Source: Clostridia bacterium
Lineage (GTDB): Bacteria; Bacillota_A; Clostridia; Oscillospirales; CAG-272
Reading direction: 5' to 3'
NCBI GenBank assembly: GCA_017533545.1
Contig: JAFXHW010000132.1
Coordinates: forward strand, 1-8,649
Length of the DNA stretch: 8,649 nucleotides
The notes under the pieces are model-generated. The model made no database searches, was not told the origin of the DNA, and was given only the letters and a program-made list of their open reading frames with translations. Positions 1 to 6,392 of this stretch are shown one piece after another (the stretch's first letter is position 1; the number at the start of each line of letters is the position of its first letter). Position numbers and translations under genes: made by a program.

Positions 1-1019
1 CCTCCTCTTACGATACACTTATCGCTTCTTATCTCCGCAAGGAAACCAATTCCTCGCCCTTCCCGAACAGCTTCACCGTTACCTACGATAAGGTACAGGA
101 TATGCGTTACGGCGAAAACCCGCATCAGAAAGCCGCTTTCTATCGCGAGATCGGCAACGGCTACAGCGGAACTCTCGCCGCAGCAGAGCAGCTTCACGGC
201 AAGGAACTCTCATACAATAACATCAACGATGCCAACGGCGCACTCGACGTTCTCAAGGAATTTTCCGCCGACGGTCCCTGCGTTGTTGCTGTTAAGCATG
301 CAAATCCCTGCGGAATCGGCACTGCCGATACCATCTACGATGCATACATGAAGGCTTACGAGGCTGACCCTGTATCCATTTTCGGCGGCATCGTCGTTGC
401 AAACCGCAAGATCGATTTCAAGACCGCAAAGGAAATGTCCAAGATCTTCCTCGAGATCATCATCGCTCCCGCATATACTCCCGATGCTCTCAAGGTTCTC
501 CAGAAAAAGAAGGATATCCGCGTTCTCCTCCTCCCCGATATCGCAAAACCCAACACTCCCGAAATGTTCGATATGAAGAAGGTTGCGGGCGGACTTTTGG
601 TTCAGACCCTCGATACCGAGCTCTTCAATATGGAAGACATCAAGGTCGTAACCGAAAAGGCTCCTACCGAAGAGCAGATGAAGGACCTTATTTTCGGTAT
701 GAAGGCCGTTAAGCATACCAAATCCAACGCGATTGTTCTCTGCAAGGACGGCGCAACAACAGGCGTAGGCCCCGGCCAGACCAACAGAATCACCGCGCTT
801 GAGCTTGCAATCAAGTATGCAGGCGACAAGGCCGCCGGATCCGTTATGGCATCCGATGCTTTCTTCCCCTTCTCCGATTGCGTTGAGGCTGCTGCAAAGG
901 CAGGCATTACCGCTATCATCCAGCCCGGCGGATCGATCCGCGATGAGGAATCCATCAAGGCCGCAAACGAAGCGGGCATTGCAATGGTATTCACCGGAAA
1001 GAGACATTTCAAGCATTAA
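1..1019 (+). CDS. purH: Bifunctional AICAR formyltransferase / IMP cyclohydrolase, C-terminal part (5' end outside window)
   Basis: PurH carries out the last two steps of de novo IMP synthesis in the cytoplasm: formyl transfer from 10-formyl-THF to AICAR, then ring closure. The reading frame is open from base 3, well upstream of the first ATG at 102. Upstream codons already read as PurH ([11 protein letters not shown], then [23 protein letters not shown]), so the gene enters from the left and 102 is not its start. About 338 residues are visible of a usual 510 or so. The missing part is the N-terminal cyclohydrolase (MGS-like) domain. The transferase domain is complete, with the catalytic Lys-His in [10 protein letters not shown], then [32 protein letters not shown] and the classic end [14 protein letters not shown]. 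Codons end mostly in C, as in a well-expressed gene. It ends in TAA and is followed by a strong hairpin terminator. Confidence 0.97.
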   Translation, partial: SSYDTLIASYLRKETNSSPFPNSFTVTYDKVQDMRYGENPHQKAAFYREIGNGYSGTLAAAEQLHGKELSYNNINDANGALDVLKEFSADGPCVVAVKHANPCGIGTADTIYDAYMKAYEADPVSIFGGIVVANRKIDFKTAKEMSKIFLEIIIAPAYTPDALKVLQKKKDIRVLLLPDIAKPNTPEMFDMKKVAGGLLVQTLDTELFNMEDIKVVTEKAPTEEQMKDLIFGMKAVKHTKSNAIVLCKDGATTGVGPGQTNRITALELAIKYAGDKAAGSVMASDAFFPFSDCVEAAAKAGITAIIQPGGSIRDEESIKAANEAGIAMVFTGKRHFKH

Positions 1020-1064
1020 GTAAAAGAATCCGTCGTTAGGCGAGTGGATTTTCATTACACAAAC

Positions 1065-1097
1065 AAAAAGAAGGTTGTTTTACAACCTTCTTTTTTT
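1065..1097. terminator. Bidirectional intrinsic terminator between purH and the cardiolipin synthase gene
   Basis: A perfect 9-bp stem GAAGGTTGT/ACAACCTTC (1070-1078 with 1082-1090) has a TTT loop. It is flanked by A's on the left (1065-1069) and seven T's on the right (1091-1097), so it can end transcripts from either side. It closes purH on the plus strand. On the minus strand it starts at the cardiolipin synthase stop codon (TAA at 1098-1096), so the two convergent genes share it. A weaker AATCC/GGATT hairpin lies just upstream, around 1027-1050. Confidence 0.93.
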
Positions 1098-2676
1098 ACA
1101 TCAAAGGGGCCATTAGGCGCAAAAACGTCTGTATTACAGAGATGAAAAAGCCGCGTTTGCAGTCCTCTGCCCGTATCTCTCGAGACTCCCTTTCGGTGTC
1201 AAGAAAATCCGTTTTGACGTCGTCTATTATCTGCCTGTCCATAAAACAGCAGCCGCACTCGAAATGGTGGTAAAGCGATCGATAGTCTAAATTGACCGTA
1301 CCCACCGTTGCCACAGCGTCGTCCGAAACGAAGAGCTTGGCGTGGCAAAAGCCGTTCTTGTATTCAAATATACGTACGCCGTTTGAGATCAGATCGTGAT
1401 AATACGACCTCGTTGTGGTGTGAACGTACCAATGATCTCCGATTTCGGGCGTGATGATGCGCACGTCCACTCCGCGCTTGGCGGCGTATACGAGGCTTTC
1501 GGTCATGGCATCGTCGATTATGAGATAGGGGGTTGTGATATAGAGATACTTTTGCGATGAGCTGATAATGCTCGTGTACACGTTCTCGCCGACGTATTCG
1601 CGATCGAGCGGGCTGTCGGCGTAGGGCTGAACGTAGCCTTGATGCTTGATATCACTTTTGCCCGGATAGAAGACCGTCAAGTCCTCATCCGCTTTGAAGG
1701 GGCATCTTTTTTCGGTACAGCATATCTGCCACATTTCGAGGAAGATAAGCGTCAGACTCCAGGCCCCGTCGCCTTTTATCATGACGGCGCTGTCCTTCCA
1801 CCTGCCGTGCTTTTCAACCTCGCCGATGTATTCGTCGGATATGTTTATTCCGCCTGTAAAGGCCACCTTTCCGTCGACAGATACGATCTTTCTGTGGTCG
1901 CGGTTATTCGATGCGGTGGTAAGGAAGGGTCGGAATTTGTTGAACACCATGCACTCGATGCCGTAAGCGGCAAGTATCTTGGGATAGTTGTTGGGCAAAA
2001 AGAAGAAACTGCCGATATCGTCGTATAATACTCTGACCTTAACCCCTTCGGCGGCCTTTCTTTTGAGGATCTCGAATATCTCGCTCCACATTTTGCCGCC
2101 GCAAATGATAAAATACTCGATAAAGATGTATTTTTCAGCCTTTTCGAGCTCCTCTTTGAGCCGTTCGAGCTTTTTTATACCGGAAGGAAAATACTCGCAT
2201 TCGCTCGACGAAAAAACGGGAAATGAGCATTTTTTCTGCAAATATCTCATTCGTCCGGCGCTTTCGGGACAGTCCTTTTCAGCCTTGTCAAGGCAATCAC
2301 CGTTTTTGAAGAAGAGCGGGCCTATCTCTCTTTCGTTTTCGCTGTACTTTTCTTTGAACCGTCTAAGCGATTTTTGGGTCATGAAAAAGAGGTAAAGCAT
2401 TCCGCCGAAAAGCGGGAAGGCCATTATCATAAATACCCAGGCGAGCTTAAACGAAGTCTTGTCGCTTTTGTTTACGATGTATATGCACACAACTACGCTG
2501 AGCGCATTTAAAAAGAGGGCTATCGTGCTTGACAAAAGGCTTGACGAAAAGATCAGATATATAATAAACGCAAGCTGGATAGCAAGCAGCAGAATGGTTA
2601 CAATTCTGCGGCGCATCAAAAAATACATCCAGCTCTTGTTTTTAACTTCTTTTAAGGGGTTTTTCGTTTTTTTCAT
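1096..2676 (-). CDS. cls: Cardiolipin synthase (phospholipase D family, two HKD motifs)
   Basis: Membrane enzyme that condenses two phosphatidylglycerol molecules into cardiolipin and glycerol. With the start chosen here it has 526 residues, typical of Clostridia Cls. Two hydrophobic helices (about 26-45 and 50-69) are followed by a PLDc_N-type segment (about 77-98, SFKLAWVFMIMAFPLFGG). Two phospholipase D catalytic motifs of form HxKx4D follow: H261-K263-D268 (HRKIVSVD, then FTGGINISDEYIG) and H445-K447-D452 (HAKLFVSD, then GTVNLDYRSL). The open frame extends 13 codons further upstream to a GTG at 2715. The ATG at 2676 is preferred because GGAG sits 6 bases upstream (2683-2686), and because the GTG lies inside the terminator hairpin of the upstream gene. 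It is downstream of, and codirectional with, an AraC-type regulator gene. No clear promoter of its own was seen. Confidence 0.94.
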   Translation of the reverse strand: MKKTKNPLKEVKNKSWMYFLMRRRIVTILLLAIQLAFIIYLIFSSSLLSSTIALFLNALSVVVCIYIVNKSDKTSFKLAWVFMIMAFPLFGGMLYLFFMTQKSLRRFKEKYSENEREIGPLFFKNGDCLDKAEKDCPESAGRMRYLQKKCSFPVFSSSECEYFPSGIKKLERLKEELEKAEKYIFIEYFIICGGKMWSEIFEILKRKAAEGVKVRVLYDDIGSFFFLPNNYPKILAAYGIECMVFNKFRPFLTTASNNRDHRKIVSVDGKVAFTGGINISDEYIGEVEKHGRWKDSAVMIKGDGAWSLTLIFLEMWQICCTEKRCPFKADEDLTVFYPGKSDIKHQGYVQPYADSPLDREYVGENVYTSIISSSQKYLYITTPYLIIDDAMTESLVYAAKRGVDVRIITPEIGDHWYVHTTTRSYYHDLISNGVRIFEYKNGFCHAKLFVSDDAVATVGTVNLDYRSLYHHFECGCCFMDRQIIDDVKTDFLDTERESREIRAEDCKRGFFISVIQTFLRLMAPLM

Positions 2677-2702
2677 TATTTTCTCCATTGGGGATAAGGG
2701 GT

Positions 2703-2756
2703 AAAAATGCCGCACGCAAAAGACAGTCGTGTCGATCGGCGCGCGGCGTCATTTTT
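2703..2756 (-). terminator. Long interrupted hairpin terminator after the AraC-type regulator gene
   Basis: Read on the minus strand, AAAAATG pairs with CATTTTT (7 bp). After a 3-base bulge, CCGCGCGC pairs with GCGTGCGG (8 bp with one G-U). The apical loop contains a small GACA/TGTC hairpin. A T5 tract follows the stem on the minus strand. On the plus strand the G-U becomes an A-C mismatch, so the fold is best in transcripts leaving the regulator gene. The regulator stop codon (2762-2764) lies just before it. Confidence 0.75.
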
Positions 2757-2761
2757 ATGTA

Positions 2762-3526
2762 TTAATGCTCGGTCATCCATTCGTTGACCGTCATGCCGGT
2801 GTTGTAGCGGAAAAGGTCCTGCATCGATTTGAGGCTTTCAAATCCTGCTGTCTTTGCCGCTTCGGCGGCGGTCATGTCCGATGCGAGCGACAGCTTTAAA
2901 TAGGATAGGCGCACGGCATCGATATACGATTTAAGTCCGCGGGAATAGCGCGCGCAAAAGACGACCGACAGATACTTTGCGGTATATCCGAAATGCTCCG
3001 CCACCTCAGCACTCTTGCAAACGCCCTTCTTTTCGTGGACGTAGTCGCATATTGCACTGCAAAGCTTGAGCTTTTCATTCGAATCGTCGTCAACGGGAAG
3101 GCCGTCAACCTGCAAGACCGTGATTATCAGGCGCAGAATACTGTCGACCGACTCGGCAGGATATTCGGGCAGGCTGTAATATTCGAGTATAAGCGAAAGG
3201 AGCTGTTCAAAGCGCTCCGGGTGAGCGGGAATGAACACCTTATGGGCAAGAACGGCGATGTCGGCATCGCTTATCGAGCCTTCGAAGACGATGCGCGTGA
3301 AAAAGGTATCCTCGCTGCACTCGCGAAAGCCGTAGTGACGGTTCTGACCGTCAAGCAGCAGTACCTGTCCCGCCTTCAGACGATATTCGCGGTATCCTTC
3401 GCAAATGTCGAGATTTCCGCTGTGAAGATAGAGTATCTCGCCTCGTCCCGCTTTTCTTGAAGGATAGAGCATTCCTGCGTGAATGCATCCCTTACCGTAT
3501 GAAAGAAAATGAATGCCGTCGTACAA
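2762..3526 (-). CDS. AraC-family transcriptional regulator
   Basis: 254-residue regulator with an N-terminal sensor-like region and a C-terminal AraC/XylS DNA-binding domain. The N-terminal part (about 1-85, with GEILYLHSGNLDI and LKAGQVLLLDG) has the look of the AraC cupin fold that binds a small ligand. A helical linker spans about 100-150. The two helix-turn-helix units lie at about 171-192 (AEVAEHFGYTAKYLSVVF) and 219-240 (TAAEAAKTAGFESLKSMQDLF), and the end YNTGMTVNEWM fits the family signature. The start is an unusual TTG (3524-3526), chosen because AGGGGG lies 8 bases upstream (3535-3540) and the N-terminal region is complete from there. It is divergent from the phosphoesterase gene and lies upstream of cls in the same direction, so either could be a target, but no operator is recognisable and the ligand is unknown. 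Confidence 0.9.
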   Translation of the reverse strand: MYDGIHFLSYGKGCIHAGMLYPSRKAGRGEILYLHSGNLDICEGYREYRLKAGQVLLLDGQNRHYGFRECSEDTFFTRIVFEGSISDADIAVLAHKVFIPAHPERFEQLLSLILEYYSLPEYPAESVDSILRLIITVLQVDGLPVDDDSNEKLKLCSAICDYVHEKKGVCKSAEVAEHFGYTAKYLSVVFCARYSRGLKSYIDAVRLSYLKLSLASDMTAAEAAKTAGFESLKSMQDLFRYNTGMTVNEWMTEH

Positions 3527-3568
3527 AAAAGCTGCCCCCTTTAATCAATTTTTATATCAAAAAGGTAA

Positions 3569-3597
3569 TTGACGATAGTAAAAAGTTGTGCTATAAT
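3569..3597 (+). promoter_or_regulatory. Sigma-A type promoter for the phosphoesterase gene
   Basis: TTGACG (3569-3574), a 17-base spacer and a perfect TATAAT (3592-3597), in the 103-base divergent gap. The predicted start is near 3604, giving a leader of about 26 bases. The ribosome site AAAGGA (3615-3620) lies 9 bases before the ATG at 3630. The opposite AraC-type gene shows only weak candidate elements (TATAAA read on the minus strand at 3556-3551). Confidence 0.88.
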
Positions 3598-3629
3598 TAT
3601 CTGACAGTAGCTCGAAAGGAATTACATAA

Positions 3630-4169
3630 ATGAAACTGATTATTGCATCCGATATACACGGCTCTTACTGCTATTGTTCTCTCCTTTTGGAGAAGGTGAA
3701 AGCGGAAAACCCCGACCGTCTTTTGCTGCTCGGAGATATACTTTACCACGGTCCACGCAACGACCTGCCCCGCGATTACGATCCCAAAAAGGTTACCGCA
3801 GCGCTCAACGAGATTAATGATAAGATCCTCTGCGTCCGAGGCAACTGCGAAGCGGAAGTAGACCAGATGATGCTTTCTTTCCCCGTTTTGGCCGACTACG
3901 CTTTCCTTTTCGACGGCAAAACAAAGATCACGGCCACTCATGGCCACAAGCTCGATTCGTACGCTCCTCCGAAATCGGATGAGGTGATCGTATACGGTCA
4001 CACCCACGTTCCGGTAGATCACAAAAGCGATAACGGCGGAAGATTTATAAATCCCGGTTCGGTATCCATTCCGAAGCAGTCCTCCCCGCATAGCTATATC
4101 GTATATGAGGACGGTATTTTCACATGGTATGATCTTGAAAGCGGAGAAAGCTACGTCCCCCGATTCTGA
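3630..4169 (+). CDS. yfcE: YfcE/MJ0936-family metallophosphoesterase (phosphodiesterase)
   Basis: Cytosolic calcineurin-like phosphoesterase of 179 residues; E. coli YfcE has 184. It shows the full set of metal-binding motifs in order: D8-x-H10 (SDIHG), G35-D36 (LLLGD), G71-N72-C73-E74 (RGNCE, in the usual GNxE/D place), H104-G-H106 (THGH) and G123-H-T-H126 (GHTH). The late block FINPGSVSIPK is also typical. Characterised members hydrolyse phosphodiester model substrates with Mn2+; the physiological substrate is not settled. It is a single-gene unit with its own promoter and a strong terminator, ending in TGA. The symbol reflects family resemblance rather than proven orthology. Confidence 0.93.
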   Translation: MKLIIASDIHGSYCYCSLLLEKVKAENPDRLLLLGDILYHGPRNDLPRDYDPKKVTAALNEINDKILCVRGNCEAEVDQMMLSFPVLADYAFLFDGKTKITATHGHKLDSYAPPKSDEVIVYGHTHVPVDHKSDNGGRFINPGSVSIPKQSSPHSYIVYEDGIFTWYDLESGESYVPRF

Positions 4170-4191
4170 TATCGAATATGCAAATTTTCAA

Positions 4192-4223
4192 TGAGGTGCC
4201 GCAGATGCGGCACCTCAATTTTT
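4192..4223. terminator. Intrinsic terminator between convergent genes
   Basis: A perfect 11-bp stem TGAGGTGCCGC/GCGGCACCTCA (4192-4202 with 4207-4217), loop AGAT, is followed by AATTTTTG on the plus strand. It ends the phosphoesterase transcript. The truncated acyl-CoA-synthetase-like gene stops 10 bases away on the other strand (4229-4227). Read that way the hairpin has only a broken T tract, so it works best for the plus-strand gene. Confidence 0.92.
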
Positions 4224-4226
4224 GTC

Positions 4227-5351
4227 TTATCTGATTATTACCTTGATGCCCATAGCATCGAAATCGGAAAGCATCTGTGCATCGAGCTTGGCGCCGTTTG
4301 CAACGCAGACCATCTTCTTTACTCTGCCGCCTATGAGCGCAAATTCATTTGCGAACTGCTTTTTGGACAGATCAAGATGGAACTTCTTGAACTTTACAAC
4401 AAGTGCGATCTTCTTATCGAACTTTTCCTCTCCGCCGTTCTTTGCAGCTTCGACCTTCATAGCCGCATAGATCGAATTGAGCATATCAACGGTAACGTGG
4501 AGGACGTCGGGGCGATATTTTTTAATGTCGCGGACCGAGTTCTTGCCGTTGTCACCGAATGCGACCGATGCACCCGCCATAAGGGGAGCAAGAATTCCGT
4601 AGAACATCTCGTTTATATTGCCGAGACGCTGAATAGAAACAAACAGATCCTCGCCCGAATATTCAACTGCCGCATGGATCTCGTTGAGCTTGTCAAAGAA
4701 CTCCTTTTGAGTCATGGTAGTCATATTGCCTTCGTCATCAAAGAATACGGCACATTCCTTGTCGGGCTTGGGCGCGGGCATGGGTGATGCCTTGCCTATA
4801 TTATGTAACGCAAAGCCGAATTTTATGAATGTTGCGTAATCGAGGTTGGTCGATTCGGGAAGAACGTCGTCGCGGTTGCCCGACTGATCGATGAACTTCG
4901 CATTGGTATCAACCTGAATGAAGAAGCGTACCTTAGGCAGCTCGCTCTGATGTCCGATGTAGTTGCTGCGGCTTCCGCGGGTGAAAACAACGCATTCGCA
5001 CTTGGCCTCGTTGATCTGTGCGCGCTGAGCTTCGGGCTCGAGTGCGGGATCGATATATACAGCACTTCCGGGTACGCACATCGCTGCAAGATAGCAGGTA
5101 ACGAGCTCTACCGATTTGTCGCCTACAACGGCAACTCTCGCACCTTCCATGCCCAGCATCTCAAATCCTACGCGTGCGGCATCAACTACATTCTTTATAG
5201 CCTCATGGTTGGCATGCATGTCAACCGAGCCCTTCATATACATATAGGAAGCTCTGGTGGGATTGTCAAGAGCGTTTTTGCGGATTATCTCATTTATAGA
5301 GGATACGGTAAAACCCGTTCTTACGGATGCATTCTTTTTCTTATCGGCCAT
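4227..5351 (-). CDS. Truncated, probably inactive relative of acyl-CoA synthetases (ANL/AMP-binding superfamily)
   Basis: 374 residues that follow the N-terminal half of Clostridia long-chain acyl-CoA synthetases. The opening (INEIIRKNALDNPTRASYMYM) fits the family start. Residues 60-105 (VGFEMLGMEGARVAVVGDKS, then YLAAMCVPGSAVYIDP) match the substrate-shaping region. Residues 245-266 (NEMFYGILAPLMAGASVAF) match the segment after the ATP loop. Residues 340-373 (GGRVKKMVCVANGAKLDAQM, then FDAMGIKVI) match the block just before the GYGxTE motif. The ATP-binding TSGTTGxxKG loop is replaced by FFDDEGNMTTMTQ (203-215). The protein ends one residue after MGIKVII, so the adenylate-binding GYGxTE, the hinge, and the C-terminal domain with its catalytic Lys are absent. 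Adenylation activity is therefore unlikely. Start ATG has AAGGAG 10 bases upstream (5362-5367). A perfect promoter and a nearby terminator suggest a maintained gene; a deletion remnant is the alternative. The function is unknown. Confidence 0.8.
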   Translation of the reverse strand: MADKKKNASVRTGFTVSSINEIIRKNALDNPTRASYMYMKGSVDMHANHEAIKNVVDAARVGFEMLGMEGARVAVVGDKSVELVTCYLAAMCVPGSAVYIDPALEPEAQRAQINEAKCECVVFTRGSRSNYIGHQSELPKVRFFIQVDTNAKFIDQSGNRDDVLPESTNLDYATFIKFGFALHNIGKASPMPAPKPDKECAVFFDDEGNMTTMTQKEFFDKLNEIHAAVEYSGEDLFVSIQRLGNINEMFYGILAPLMAGASVAFGDNGKNSVRDIKKYRPDVLHVTVDMLNSIYAAMKVEAAKNGGEEKFDKKIALVVKFKKFHLDLSKKQFANEFALIGGRVKKMVCVANGAKLDAQMLSDFDAMGIKVIIR

Positions 5352-5401
5352 TTGTATTATTCTCCTTGAATTTGCTTTGTTTATATTTATCCTTATTGTA
5401 T

Positions 5402-5430
5402 ATTATATACTCAATAAAAGTGAATGTCAA
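5402..5430 (-). promoter_or_regulatory. Perfect-consensus sigma-A promoter for the acyl-CoA-synthetase-like gene
   Basis: On the minus strand TTGACA (5430-5425), a 17-base spacer and TATAAT (5407-5402) match the consensus exactly. The predicted start is near 5395, giving a leader of about 44 bases with AAGGAG at 5367-5362. A small AGCGA/TCGCT hairpin (5430-5442) overlaps the edge of the -35 box. Confidence 0.93.
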
Positions 5431-5447
5431 GCGATTTTCGCTCTCAT

Positions 5448-6290
5448 TTAGCCGTTTTTCGCCTTTTCGGGGCTTTTGCCGAAATGATTCTTATACGCGC
5501 GTGAAAATGAATATATCGATTAATATCCCACTATCTCGGCTACCTCGGTCACACTCTTGTTTTTGAGCAGCTCACGCGCCGAAAGCAGCCGTATTTTGTT
5601 GCGATACTGTATAAGCCCCACCCCGAATTGCTTTTTGAACAGCTTTTCGATGTGGTATTTGTTGTATCCGAACTGCTTTTCAAAATCGTCAAGGCTCATC
5701 TTGTGCGCTGACTCCGATTTGATAAAATCCTTGATGTGATGCACTACTGAATACACCTCGCCCTCATTGGAAGAAAGCGCGTTCTCGAAATTCTCTCCGA
5801 TTATAATATCGAGTATTTCGAGCAGCAGTCCCTTTTTTCTGATCTGATTTTTATCGCTCTTATCACAGACGATGCGGTAAAAAAGGCGTAAAAATTCCTT
5901 TTTATCCTCGCACTTGACAAACGGACTCGTGTAAAAGGCAAAGGGGTCGTACTCGACAAGCTGACGCTCGCTTTCACTAAAGGCAGATGAATCCTTGAAC
6001 GATATCGGAGTGGCGCTGCTCTCGGGTGAATATATCAGACTGAAATGGATGTGCGGCTGGGAGATCTCGCCTCGCTCGCTTTCGATGCTGTGTTTGACAT
6101 TCGGATGAAGGAGAATGATATCCCCTTCTTTAGCGTCGTACCTAACGCCTCCGTACCAAAGCGTAAAGCTTCCGCGCTCGACGTATATCAGCTCAAAATC
6201 GAAAAGAACCCTTTGCTTCATATAAAAAAATGAGGGTAAGATCGATTCGGTTGCCAGACGTATGTATGGATTTATCGTATTTATATTCAT
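5448..6290 (-). pseudogene. AraC-family regulator interrupted by an in-frame TAA in its second helix-turn-helix
   Basis: AraC/XylS regulator with an N-terminal cupin (about 25-85: FELIYVERGSFTLWYGG, then KEGDIILLHPNVKHSIE) and a C-terminal DNA-binding domain. Helix-turn-helix 1 lies at about 198-220 (MSLDDFEKQFGYNKYHIEKL). Helix-turn-helix 2 begins SVTEVAEIVGY (246-256) and is cut by TAA at 5522-5520. In the same frame the sequence then reads SIYSFSRAYKNHFGKSP and runs to a second TAA at 5450-5448, restoring a normal 280-residue AraC protein. The stop is therefore a single-codon lesion, and the shortened 256-residue product would lack the second recognition helix. The open frame runs upstream to 6389, but the promoter lies at 6367-6339. 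The start used is ATG at 6290, with GAGG (6299-6296) 5 bases away. It is divergent from the GH172 gene, its probable target. Readthrough or a sequencing error remain possible. Confidence 0.82.
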
Positions 6291-6334
6291 GACATCCTCG
6301 CAAGAAATGTTAAATAAATGCCAACAATAGATAT

Positions 6335-6362
6335 TTGTATTGTAGCATATAAGTGATAAAAT
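6335..6362 (+). promoter_or_regulatory. Probable promoter of the GH172 gene (extended -10)
   Basis: TTGTAT (6335-6340), a 16-base spacer and TAAAAT (6357-6362), preceded by TGA so that TGnTAAAAT forms an extended -10 element. The predicted start is near 6369, leaving a leader of about 24 bases. The ribosome site AAAGGA (6380-6385) lies 7 bases before the ATG at 6393. It overlaps almost fully with the divergent regulator promoter. Confidence 0.6.
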
Positions 6363-6367
6363 ATCAA
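6339..6367 (-). promoter_or_regulatory. Sigma-A type promoter of the divergent AraC-type regulator
   Basis: On the minus strand TTGATA (6367-6362), a 17-base spacer and TACAAT (6344-6339): five of six matches in each box. The predicted start is near 6332, giving a leader of about 40 bases. This rules out translation from the far upstream ATG at 6389 and decides the start at 6290. Confidence 0.82.
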
Positions 6368-6392
6368 TAGCGTTTTTTGAAAGGATCAAAAT

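Noticed and set aside
210..1055. 281-codon open frame on the minus strand opposite purH
   Set aside because: It is a shadow of the C-ending codon pattern of purH; its translation has no family features and purH on the other strand is certain.
2677..2715. Upstream GTG start for cardiolipin synthase
   Set aside because: It lies within the regulator's terminator hairpin and lacks a ribosome site; the ATG at 2676 has GGAG at good spacing.
3597..4091. 164-codon minus-strand open frame opposite the phosphoesterase gene
   Set aside because: It covers a gene with all its metal-binding motifs intact, has no ribosome site, and would begin inside that gene and run into its promoter.
4191..4787. 198-codon plus-strand open frame opposite the acyl-CoA-synthetase-like gene
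   Set aside because: It begins inside the terminator hairpin and has no recognisable domain; the opposite frame matches a known superfamily.
6291..6389. 33-codon N-terminal extension of the AraC-type regulator to an ATG at 6389
   Set aside because: It would begin upstream of the regulator's own promoter (6367-6339); ATG 6290 has a ribosome site and gives the normal family length.
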